From: an uncultured Mollicutes bacterium
Lineage (GTDB): Bacteria; Bacillota_I; Bacilli_A; MAG-NZ
DNA: 12,537 nucleotides
Reading direction: 5' to 3'
NCBI GenBank assembly: GCA_913064935.1
Contig: CAJYBF010000010.1
Coordinates: 1 to 12,537, forward strand
The translations under genes and the position numbers were made by a program. The notes under the pieces are model-generated. The model saw nothing but the letters and a program-made list of their open reading frames with translations, ran no database searches and was not told where the DNA came from. Positions 7,343 through 12,537 of the stretch are shown here, piece after piece; within the stretch, counting starts at the first letter, position 1; each line of letters starts with the position of its first letter.

Positions 7343-8409
7343 AATATTTGTTTTAATTCTTCTTCTCTAAGTCTTTTCTTAATTAGTCTTAAAATCAATT
7401 CTTTTAAACTATTACCATCAAATTCATCTATGTAATCTGAGGGATCTTTAGTTTCACACCCATCGGGTATCTCAATTTGAAGGAATCCAGTTTCGTCACA
7501 TAATTTTTGACCAGCAATTCTTCCTCTATTTATTTCACTTTTGAAATCATTATCATATAATACAAAGATTTCTTTAAATCTTCCTTTTAATTCATTAACA
7601 ACATTTTCTTTTGCATTAGCATTCTCACTTTGCAATGAGCATGATGTTATGAAATCAGAAGGAAATAAACTTTTAATTACAGCAGCATCTTTTCTACTAC
7701 TTGTTACTATTAATATATTACCCTTATCAGGTAGTTGAGTCCATAATTCCCAAGTTGAAAAATCATTATTATTAACCCATTTATTCTCTTCAGACATTGG
7801 CTGATATATTTTAAATGTTTGAATACCGTCTTTTTTTTCAACAAATGCATAAGCAAAATCATGAGCTTCTGTACAGAATCCATTTACAAAATAATGAGAT
7901 ATTGGATAAATTTGACAATACTCTAATTGAGCTTTTGATAGTCCATATCTTCCTTCCCAATAATTCTTATCTCTAATTTTCCAAGGTCTAGTACGGATAC
8001 TAATTTTTGGTTTGTCAGTAAAAATACTTCTTTTTCTATTCCCTTTATCAACGTACACTTTTGGTGGAGTATAAGAAAGGTCTGGATTTAATTCAAATTG
8101 TGTTAAATTAAAATCTGAAGCAATTTTATTGAATACTTCAACTTTAGTTCTAATATTAAATAATCTCATCACAAACAAAAAGCAATCTCCAGATTCACCA
8201 GTAGCAAAATCTCTAAAAAAAACTTTGTTATGAATCTTACTATGAAATATACTAAAAGAAGGATTTGTATCCTCTCTTAAAGGACTACTAATAGCTTTTT
8301 TTGGAATACCACCCAAATACATTTCAAATATTTCTAAATCAGAAACTGCACTTAATATGTCATTACTATTAGGTAATTTTTTTACTGGTTTATTCTTTCC
8401 AAAAGCCAT
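7339..8409 (-). CDS. DnaG-like DNA primase with degenerate zinc-binding and variant TOPRIM domains
   Basis: Predicted to make RNA primers for phage DNA replication. Residues 42-80 (SPLREDTNPSFSIF, FRDF, GDCFLFV) follow the CHC2 zinc-binding domain of DnaG, but only C76 remains of the usual zinc ligands. The TOPRIM domain is at about 230-310: ILIVTSSRKDA (232-242), where the customary glutamate is replaced, SLQSE (258-262), and the D-x-D-like LYDND (284-288). DPSDYI (322-327) matches the end of TOPRIM primases. No helicase domain follows; the C-terminal 20 residues are a charged helix. At 356 aa it is a compact phage primase. The start is ATG 8409 behind the ACAAATATT leader and downstream of a terminator-like hairpin. 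Confidence 0.85.
   Translation of the reverse strand: MAFGKNKPVKKLPNSNDILSAVSDLEIFEMYLGGIPKKAISSPLREDTNPSFSIFHSKIHNKVFFRDFATGESGDCFLFVMRLFNIRTKVEVFNKIASDFNLTQFELNPDLSYTPPKVYVDKGNRKRSIFTDKPKISIRTRPWKIRDKNYWEGRYGLSKAQLEYCQIYPISHYFVNGFCTEAHDFAYAFVEKKDGIQTFKIYQPMSEENKWVNNNDFSTWELWTQLPDKGNILIVTSSRKDAAVIKSLFPSDFITSCSLQSENANAKENVVNELKGRFKEIFVLYDNDFKSEINRGRIAGQKLCDETGFLQIEIPDGCETKDPSDYIDEFDGNSLKELILRLIKKRLREEELKQIL
7343..7351 (-). promoter_or_regulatory. A-rich translation leader ACAAATATT
   Basis: ACAAATATT directly abuts the start codon of the 89-aa gene. Here it lies inside the last codons of the primase (K-Q-I-L), so the same bases serve as coding sequence and probable initiation leader. It is identical to the leaders at 8410 and 9407. 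Confidence 0.5.
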
Positions 8410-8418
8410 AATATTTGT
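8410..8418 (-). promoter_or_regulatory. A-rich translation leader ACAAATATT
   Basis: ACAAATATT directly abuts the primase start codon. There is no purine-rich Shine-Dalgarno. It lies about 18 bases downstream of the hairpin at 8436-8460. Confidence 0.5.
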
Positions 8419-8424
8419 TATTAG

Positions 8425-8460
8425 TTAATAAAAAGAAAGGGCTGTCAATGACAACCCTTT
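8425..8460 (-). terminator. Rho-independent terminator before the primase gene
   Basis: Read on the minus strand, AAAGGG-U-UGUC pairs with GACA-G-CCCUUU around a three-base loop: an 11-bp stem with one U-G pair. It is followed by CUUUUU. The U-G pair becomes a C-A mismatch on the plus strand, which shows that the minus-strand RNA is the functional one. It follows the stop of the upstream small gene by 25 bases. It may only partly stop transcription, since no promoter is evident before the primase. Confidence 0.75.
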
Positions 8461-8485
8461 ATTCTTTAATTTAATTTTGACAGAA

Positions 8486-8722
8486 CTATCCGTTCAACCA
8501 ATCATCTTGATCATCAGCTACTGAATCAGCAGATGGTTCAGCATTTGCAAACACATCTAATTGATCAGTATTCTCTGTTGAAATTGCAGTTGGTGTGATA
8601 TTGTGCTCTCTAAGAGATAAATCTCTTGGCCCAAAATCAACATTACCAAATGCTCCAGCAGCAAAAGCTTCATCTAAATCATTAAGGATATATTTGACTT
8701 TGTCCGCTCCAGTTCCAGACAT
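8486..8722 (-). CDS. Small protein with acidic C-terminal tail, function unknown
   Basis: About 78 aa from ATG 8722 (MSGTGADKVKYILNDLDEAF). An in-frame TTG at 8737 would add MRQYV. The N-terminal third is helix-like, the rest is low in structure, and the protein ends in DDQDDWLNG, an acidic tail with a buried-type tryptophan similar in style to the NDWME end of the 236-aa protein encoded upstream. Such tips often bind partner proteins, as in SSB. A perfect 7-bp inverted repeat at 8724-8744 sits exactly over the region before the ATG and could hide the start. It lies between the probable ssDNA-binding protein and the primase, suggesting a replication accessory role. Confidence 0.65.
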   Translation of the reverse strand: MSGTGADKVKYILNDLDEAFAAGAFGNVDFGPRDLSLREHNITPTAISTENTDQLDVFANAEPSADSVADDQDDWLNG

Positions 8723-8723
8723 T

Positions 8724-8744
8724 ACATACTGACGCAAAGTATGT
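8724..8744 (-). promoter_or_regulatory. Perfect 7-bp inverted repeat at a start codon
   Basis: ACATACT and AGTATGT are exact inverted copies separated by seven bases. On the minus-strand RNA the stem would end one base before ATG 8722 and span the alternative TTG start, so it could limit initiation or bind a dimeric regulator. The loop contains the bases of CTGACGCAA, which also occur at 13-21. It contains ATG TAA directly before the gene's ATG, a minimal start-stop pair. Confidence 0.5.
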
Positions 8745-8749
8745 ATTTA

Positions 8750-9406
8750 TTATGTAGTTTGAACTAATTTACCATCACCTTTAGTTTTAACTCCTAATAA
8801 TACTCCAATCTTGTTGTTGGTACCAGCTACTACGTTGCGTAATAAAGTTACATCACCAGCAAAGATTTTAGCCCACTCTTCTTTTGAAATTTTAGCATAA
8901 GCCTCAGAAACGTCTTCAACTTTATCTAAATTAAAAGGAAGGTTTAATAAGTTAACTAAGAAAGAAATTAATTCAACTTCTCCTCTTTTAGCTACTTTAA
9001 CACCATCGGCACTATACCAAGACATATTGTCTGGCACTTGTTTAGATTGAATAGCTTGTTGATCTAGCCAAGTATCTCTACCGAAAGAATTAATTACCTT
9101 AAACTTTCCAGTTTGAGATTTGTGATGAGTATCAGCTACATAAAACTGAATTTTAGTTGTTACACTATTATCCTCATTAGCTAGATAAAAATCCAATCTA
9201 ATTTGTTTAGCATCTCTTTCACCGTCAGCATCAGAAACTTTAGTTTCTCCAATATACTCTGGATCAAAATTAATCTCTCTATCATATAGAGCTTCTAATT
9301 CTTCTTTTGATGGGTTAATTGATACTACTTTGAAGTTTTCAGCACCAACGTATAATTTACGTTGAAAACCTTCACCTACTTCTTGACCTGTTCCAAATCC
9401 ACTCAT
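8750..9406 (-). CDS. Probable phage ssDNA-binding-type replication protein
   Basis: A 218-aa protein. The order of features (Gly-rich N-terminus, then RKLYVGAENFKVVSINPSKEELEALY at 16-41, then KQIRLDFYLAN and TTKIQFYVAD strands, then KVINSFGRDTWL) resembles proteins annotated as single-strand binding or DNA-binding in phages of Bacteroidota and in crAss-like phages, where NPTKEEL and INNVG/W segments recur; I recall this as a pattern and cannot align it here. It has no classic acidic SSB tip and ends in KLVQTT. It sits between the Sak4-like ATPase and the primase, which fits an SSB that coats DNA for annealing and priming. Starts at ATG 9406 behind the ACAAATATT leader. Confidence 0.5.
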   Translation of the reverse strand: MSGFGTGQEVGEGFQRKLYVGAENFKVVSINPSKEELEALYDREINFDPEYIGETKVSDADGERDAKQIRLDFYLANEDNSVTTKIQFYVADTHHKSQTGKFKVINSFGRDTWLDQQAIQSKQVPDNMSWYSADGVKVAKRGEVELISFLVNLLNLPFNLDKVEDVSEAYAKISKEEWAKIFAGDVTLLRNVVAGTNNKIGVLLGVKTKGDGKLVQTT

Positions 9407-9415
9407 AATATTTGT
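9407..9415 (-). promoter_or_regulatory. A-rich translation leader ACAAATATT
   Basis: ACAAATATT directly abuts the start codon of the probable ssDNA-binding protein, with no Shine-Dalgarno. It lies 15 bases downstream of the stem-loop at 9431-9451. Confidence 0.5.
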
Positions 9416-9430
9416 CTTAAAATTTTTAAT

Positions 9431-9451
9431 GGGACACTTAAGGTGTGTCCC
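9431..9451 (-). terminator. Intergenic stem-loop, terminator-like
   Basis: GGGACAC and GTGTCCC form a perfect 7-bp GC-rich stem with a seven-base loop. Read on the minus strand it is followed by AUUAAAAAUU, not a clean U-run, so termination would be weak; mRNA end protection or processing is an alternative. It lies 46 bases after the stop of the upstream gene. Confidence 0.45.
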
Positions 9452-9497
9452 TTAACCTATTTGTTTATAATTATTTAATAGAATACTATTGCTCTAC

Positions 9498-10208
9498 TTA
9501 TTCCATCCAGTCGTTAGTAGCTAATACTTCATTTCTTGAATCATCAACTAAAACTGGATTAGCAGCTTCTGCAGCAGCAACTTCAGATTGAATTGACTCA
9601 GCAACTTCTTGACCATTCATTGATCCTTGATTAGTTTCAATAATAGCCTCTTCAGCTAATTCTTCACCAGTAATTGCAGGAGCAGAATCAATAGTAACTT
9701 CTTGATTAGAATCTGAATCTTCATTTGAAGAACCAACAGTTTCTAAAGAAAATGCTTCTAATTGTTCAGAAGGAAATTCAACTAATTCAAATTCAATATT
9801 TTCTGAATCATCTTTGCTTAAGAAAGAGAATATTTCAGTACATACATGAGAAGAAGTAACTGCTTTACCTTTCTCTTTAGAATCATCACCATAAGAAACT
9901 TTATTTTTAGATGTCTTATAAGTAATCATTTTTTCCTCTTGAGGAGGCATTGTTGATGCATTAGCAATTAAAACTTGCTTTCCATCGGTATCATTCATTT
10001 CAACAGAAGCAAAAACTAAGTTTTGTACACTTCCAGCTTCACATCCTAATAAATCTGCAGCTTTACTATTAAGTAAGACTCTTCTTGATTTCTTAGCACC
10101 TTTTTGTCCTTCGACAGTAATAACTGCTTGATTAGGATATTTCTCAGCAACTACTGCTGCTGCTGATTGACCTAGTTTTTTTGTTCCGAAAATTATCGTT
10201 GCATTCAT
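9498..10208 (-). CDS. Hypothetical protein with long acidic C-terminal tail
   Basis: A 236-aa protein I do not recognise. Residues 1-110 look folded (FGTKKLGQSAAAVVAEKYPN, then a basic KGAKKSRRVLLNSKAADLLG). From about 125 it is strongly acidic (many E/D/S), probably disordered, and ends VLATNDWME. The basic N-terminal part followed by an acidic tail with a terminal D-W is the general plan of nucleic-acid-binding proteins with a protein-recruiting tip, such as SSB, but no OB-fold signature is evident. It lies directly downstream of the Sak4-like gene and upstream of the probable ssDNA-binding protein, flanked by stem-loops on both sides, which suggests separately tuned, perhaps high, expression. 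A replication or recombination accessory role is inferred from position only. Confidence 0.65.
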   Translation of the reverse strand: MNATIIFGTKKLGQSAAAVVAEKYPNQAVITVEGQKGAKKSRRVLLNSKAADLLGCEAGSVQNLVFASVEMNDTDGKQVLIANASTMPPQEEKMITYKTSKNKVSYGDDSKEKGKAVTSSHVCTEIFSFLSKDDSENIEFELVEFPSEQLEAFSLETVGSSNEDSDSNQEVTIDSAPAITGEELAEEAIIETNQGSMNGQEVAESIQSEVAAAEAANPVLVDDSRNEVLATNDWME

Positions 10209-10218
10209 AATATTTTGT
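10209..10218 (-). promoter_or_regulatory. A-rich translation leader ACAAAATATT
   Basis: ACAAAATATT directly abuts the start codon of the 236-aa gene. It is the same leader as at 7343, 8410 and 9407 with one additional A. Confidence 0.45.
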
Positions 10219-10252
10219 TGTTGTTTAAATTAATAATTTGTTTAATAAATAA

Positions 10253-10282
10253 GACGGGACTCATTCATAATAGAATCCCGTC
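10253..10282 (-). terminator. Intergenic stem-loop, terminator-like
   Basis: On the minus-strand RNA GACGGGAUUC pairs with GAGUCCCGUC: a 10-bp stem with one U-G pair and a ten-base loop. As with the hairpin at 8436, the U-G pair is only valid in the minus-strand RNA. It is followed by UUAUUUAUU, a moderate U-rich stretch, and lies 13 bases after the stop of the Sak4-like gene. Confidence 0.6.
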
Positions 10283-10295
10283 ACTACACTATAAA

Positions 10296-10991
10296 CTATC
10301 CTTCTTCATATTTCTTGATAGCTTCTAATACTGCTTTCATGTCATTAGGGATAATTGGCCCTGCAAACATACCTTCTGGACTCTTAGCCATGTTAGTTGT
10401 ATTGTTTTGTGTCATAAATCCGTAGGTAATCTCATTACCTTTCTTTTCAACAATAGTTTCTAATATGTATAAGAACATTCCTTCTGGCTTAACTACGTCC
10501 TGAACTAGCTTACCACCTGGTACACCAAATACAGTTCTGTCAACTCCGTTAAATGCTTTTACTTCTGTATGAGCCATAACTACAACAGTTAAATCTTCTC
10601 TAAGCCCATCAATAGATTTTAATGTTTTATAAACATTATCACCCATCTCTGTAAACTTAGCAAAACCAACAGTTTTAGCTTTTTCCATAAATTCACCAAT
10701 CATTGCATAAGTGATTGTGTCAATAACAATCACTTTAATGTCTGGTCTGCTATTAGATACAAAGTTCATAGCACTCTTAATATGCTCCCAATTCGTAGTC
10801 TTGAAGTAATTACAAGTTTTAGGATCAAATAAACCTTGATCATTCTTCATTATGTAATTCTTTTTCCAACCTCTAAATGGAGGAGCTTTTTCATCAGGAC
10901 AAATAATAAATGTTTCTTTAGGATCTAATGTTCCTAATGAAAATGTTTTACCAGTTCCTGAATAACCTGTTACTAAAATTTTGTTTGCCAT
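10296..10991 (-). CDS. Sak4-like single-strand annealing ATPase (AAA_24, RecA-like)
   Basis: A 231-aa single-domain P-loop ATPase. Walker A is GYSGTGKT (9-16), Walker B VIVID (87-91), and a sensor-like VVVMAHTE (136-143) follows, in the compact order of the phage Sak4/AAA_24 family. These proteins anneal or exchange single strands during phage recombination and repair, usually with a phage SSB. The nuclease (86-916) and resolvase (2112-2579) in the same unit complete a recombination set. ATG 10991 shares one base with the upstream stop (TAATG). A plain nucleotide-binding protein of the wider AAA_24 family is the main alternative. Confidence 0.8.
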   Translation of the reverse strand: MANKILVTGYSGTGKTFSLGTLDPKETFIICPDEKAPPFRGWKKNYIMKNDQGLFDPKTCNYFKTTNWEHIKSAMNFVSNSRPDIKVIVIDTITYAMIGEFMEKAKTVGFAKFTEMGDNVYKTLKSIDGLREDLTVVVMAHTEVKAFNGVDRTVFGVPGGKLVQDVVKPEGMFLYILETIVEKKGNEITYGFMTQNNTTNMAKSPEGMFAGPIIPNDMKAVLEAIKKYEEG

Positions 10992-11326
10992 TAATTACTT
11001 TTTTTTACTTGTTGTTCAATTTCTTCTCTACTTTTATTGTATGCAGCCATAAGTAAATCTTTAGACATCAAAAAAGCTATTTCTCTTTTAGAGAAAGACT
11101 CTTCTATTTTCTTAGCTACTGTTGCTACTGCGTTTTCACTACTAGAATCAACAATAAGATTATTAAATAATTCCTTATGCCTATTTTCAAATGATTCAAC
11201 ATCATTTATTCCACATGACGCTAAGTCATTGTCAAAATTAGTTAAATCATAATCACCTGGAATTGGTATTTCAGGTTTAGACACTGGATCTTTTCTTTTG
11301 AAGAAATCTTTTTTAGTTTCGCTCAT
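10991..11326 (-). CDS. Hypothetical protein
   Basis: A 111-aa protein of unknown family. Residues 1-35 are polar and Pro-rich (KKDFFKRKDPVSKPEIPIPG), the rest predicted helical (SFENRHKELFNNLI, NAVATVAKKIEESFSKREIAFLMSKDLLMAAYNKSREEIEQQVKK). I place the start at ATG 11326, behind GAAAGAAAAG; an in-frame TTG at 11338 would add four residues. The gene overlaps the truncated upstream gene by 14 bases and the Sak4-like gene by one base, so it is translationally coupled on both sides and may act with the annealing ATPase. Confidence 0.65.
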   Translation of the reverse strand: MSETKKDFFKRKDPVSKPEIPIPGDYDLTNFDNDLASCGINDVESFENRHKELFNNLIVDSSSENAVATVAKKIEESFSKREIAFLMSKDLLMAAYNKSREEIEQQVKKSN

Positions 11327-11522
11327 CTTTTCTTTCAATAATTTGTTTAATTTGTATTAGTTTTTTCTTATTACCAAATGTAGTGATTTCTGGTGAAACT
11401 ACCAAAGAAATCTCTCTAAATTTTTGATTTTCTAAAGACCTATTATACTCACATACAGCATGATCATTCTTTAATTCAAGAATTTCACTATCTTTCTTTG
11501 CGTTAAGAAATTCAATTAATTT
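11313..11522 (-). CDS. Hypothetical phage protein, 5'-truncated by a sequence join
   Basis: An open frame of about 69 codons that ends IKQIIERKDERN and overlaps the next gene by 14 bases, as other genes in this unit do. The residues are plausible coding (EFLNAKKDSEILELKNDH, then FREISLVVSPEITTFGNKKK), in part a charged helix. The frame has no ATG and meets a TAG at 11523-11525, exactly where the sequence changes character. The true N-terminus is therefore missing and the join lies at about 11520-11523. No function can be assigned. Confidence 0.65.
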   Translation of the reverse strand, partial: KLIEFLNAKKDSEILELKNDHAVCEYNRSLENQKFREISLVVSPEITTFGNKKKLIQIKQIIERKDERN

Positions 11523-11530
11523 CTACTTCT
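11515..11530. other. Chimeric junction: phage to bacterial lipoprotein gene
   Basis: Left of here, minus-strand phage coding runs without interruption; right of here, a plus-strand lipoprotein gene begins without its start codon, and GC content rises soon after. Both flanking genes are cut in their 5' parts and are head to head, which no natural gene order would explain. The exact base is uncertain within about ten. Confidence 0.75.
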
Positions 11531-12207
11531 TATTATTCATTATTTCAATTTCATTGTTAGTTTCTTGCAGTGGTGATGCCACGTCAACTAATAAAGCCCC
11601 CACAGTCATCAACGTAGGTATTATTGATGACAATGCAGGCAATGCTGAGGTTGGAGATAGTCTAACAGGCAGCTACACCTATGACGATGCAGAAAATGAT
11701 GCGGAAGGCACAAGCACCTATCGCTGGCTACGTAACGGCATTGCTATAAGCGGTGCAACCAGTACTAGTTACACTCTGGTCATCACCGATAGTGATCAGA
11801 GCATTAGCTTCGAAGTCACCCCGGTGGCTAAAACGGGAACCTTAACTGGTGCGGCTGTGACATCCAGTGACACGATCATTATAAGCGCTTTTTCTGCTAC
11901 TTACTGTGATGGGCCTACTGTGGGTGGCAACTGTACATTATCGATAGTGAAGGTTCCTGACTTTGTTAATGTGCTATGTGTTGATTCCGTTGGTGACATA
12001 GTCTGTCCGACAGCTATGGAAACTTACTTCGGACAGGATGGTAATTTTTCAATCGATCCCGAGTCCTATAACCTCGAGACGCTAAATGGTACCAAATTTG
12101 TTGAATCTGTAAGTGGCTTAAGCTGGACACAAGCTGCTTATGCGGCAGAGTCACTCCCCCTTGCGATGGATCAGTGTAGCTCTCTTGCTTCCAGCAATTA
12201 TGCTGAT
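11521..12207 (+). CDS. Bacterial lipoprotein with Ig-like and DUF1566/Lcl-like domains, partial at both ends
   Basis: The plus-strand frame opens with FYFLLFIISISLLVSC, a lipoprotein signal whose start codon and basic N-terminus are missing; the lipid-modified cysteine is encoded at 11566-11568. Next comes a beta-sandwich segment of the type NKAPTV...VGDSLTGSYTYDDAENDAEG...YRWLRNGIAISGAT...SYTLVITDSDQSISFEVTPVA, common as Ig-like units in surface proteins of marine gammaproteobacteria. The final part (YFGQDGNFSID..., SVSGLSWTQAAYAAES..., CSSLASSNYAD) matches the start of DUF1566/Lcl domains, which normally continue with D-W-R-L-P; instead the sequence switches to another protein. GC content and codon choice differ clearly from the phage genes. 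It is an envelope protein of unknown binding target. Confidence 0.7.
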
Positions 12208-12215
12208 ATCAATGA
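12200..12215. other. Chimeric junction: lipoprotein to ABC permease, in frame
   Basis: The DUF1566-like sequence should read NYAD-WRLP but reads NYAD-INEKRKV, and INEKRKV is the usual text of MacB-type permeases after their D-I/L-D. The GAT codon at 12205-12207 fits both proteins, so a few shared bases may have guided the join. AT content rises again to the right. Confidence 0.65.
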
Positions 12216-12537
12216 AAAAAGAAAAGTAGCTATCATTGGAGATGGTGTTGAAAAGAGTTTGTACGAGAAAGGAGAAATTGCTATTGGTACTTATATTAAA
12301 ATTCAGGGTGTTAATTTTATGGTTATAGGCACCTACAAGAAAAAAAACTCAGGAGGCGATGGCGAAGAAGATCAAAGTCAGATTTTTGTGCCGTTTACTG
12401 CTTTTTCACAAGCATTTAATAGAGGGAATAAAGTTGGGTGGATGGCAATTACCGCAAATGATGGCACCCCTATAACAGCTATTAAACAGCAAATATTTGA
12501 TATAGTAAAAAAGAATCATAAAATTCATCCTGACGAT
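12205..12537 (+). CDS. MacB/FtsX-type ABC transporter permease, periplasmic domain fragment
   Basis: About 110 residues, open at both ends. NEKRKVAIIGDGVEKSLYEKGE, then AIGTYIKIQGVNFMVIGTYKKKN, then QIFVPFTAFSQAFNRGNKVGWMAITA, then a helix with IKQQIFDIVKKNHKIHPDD: this is the MacB_PCD periplasmic core domain that lies between transmembrane helix 1 and the FtsX domain. The style (IGTYIKIQGVNFMVIGT, VGWMAITA) is that of Flavobacteriia-like hosts. In the whole protein it works with an ATPase in export or lipoprotein handling. It has no link to the phage genes and is fused in frame to the lipoprotein only through the join. Confidence 0.85.

Noticed and set aside
7541..7738. Plus-strand open frame opposite the primase TOPRIM region
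   Set aside because: Shadow of a well supported gene, with no initiation context.
11037..11252. Plus-strand open frame opposite the 111-aa gene
   Set aside because: The minus-strand gene fits the series of overlapping genes; the plus frame has no supporting features.
11464..12537. A genuine lipoprotein-permease fusion gene
   Set aside because: The DUF1566-like domain is cut in its motif, the permease fragment lacks its first transmembrane helix and upstream part, the start codon is missing and composition changes twice; a chimeric join explains all of this.
1..12537. CRISPR array, insertion sequence, tRNA or rRNA gene, or prophage attachment site
   Set aside because: No regularly spaced repeats, transposase, RNA-gene core, integrase or long flanking direct repeats were seen on either strand.

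Overview
Most of this window (about 89-11520) is an AT-rich, tightly packed block of genes, all on the minus strand. It reads as the replication, recombination and modification region of a tailed phage of Bacteroidota. The grounds are the gene content (Sak4-type annealing ATPase, DnaG-like primase, RusA resolvase, PD-(D/E)XK exonuclease, DNA C5-cytosine methyltransferase), the almost complete lack of Shine-Dalgarno sites with A-rich leaders instead, and the many 1-14 nt stop/start overlaps. No structural, packaging, lysis or integrase gene is visible, so the exact phage group cannot be named from this sequence.

In order of transcription (right to left): a 5'-truncated small gene (11313-11522); a 111-aa unknown; a Sak4-like P-loop ATPase; a 236-aa unknown with an acidic tail; a probable ssDNA-binding-type protein; a small protein with an acidic tail; a DnaG-like primase with degenerate zinc and TOPRIM motifs; an 89-aa unknown; a MoxR-type AAA+ ATPase coupled to a CobT-like VWA protein; a cytosine methyltransferase with five internal repeats; a 108-aa unknown; a RusA-like resolvase; a phage-encoded lipoprotein; an acidic 72-aa unknown; a small protein resembling nucleoside 2-deoxyribosyltransferases; and a PD-(D/E)XK nuclease whose C-terminus looks cut off. 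Together these could prime, anneal, resect and resolve DNA (recombination-dependent replication) and methylate it. The MoxR/VWA pair, the lipoprotein and the deoxyribosyltransferase-like protein are the less understood parts, plausibly for host takeover or defence interference.

Intergenic gaps are short. The three largest in the right half hold stem-loops. Four genes share a near-identical ACAAATATT leader directly before their ATG.

The right end does not belong to the phage. Near 11521 the phage gene stops abruptly and a plus-strand frame begins, with a lipoprotein signal sequence, an Ig-like domain and a DUF1566/Lcl-like segment of higher GC (gammaproteobacterial in style). Near 12207 this switches in frame to the periplasmic domain of a Bacteroidota MacB/FtsX-type ABC permease, which runs off the end. 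The first ~88 bases may be another join. The simplest explanation is a chimeric contig (for example from whole-genome amplification or misassembly) made of at least three sources. The phage block itself is internally coherent.
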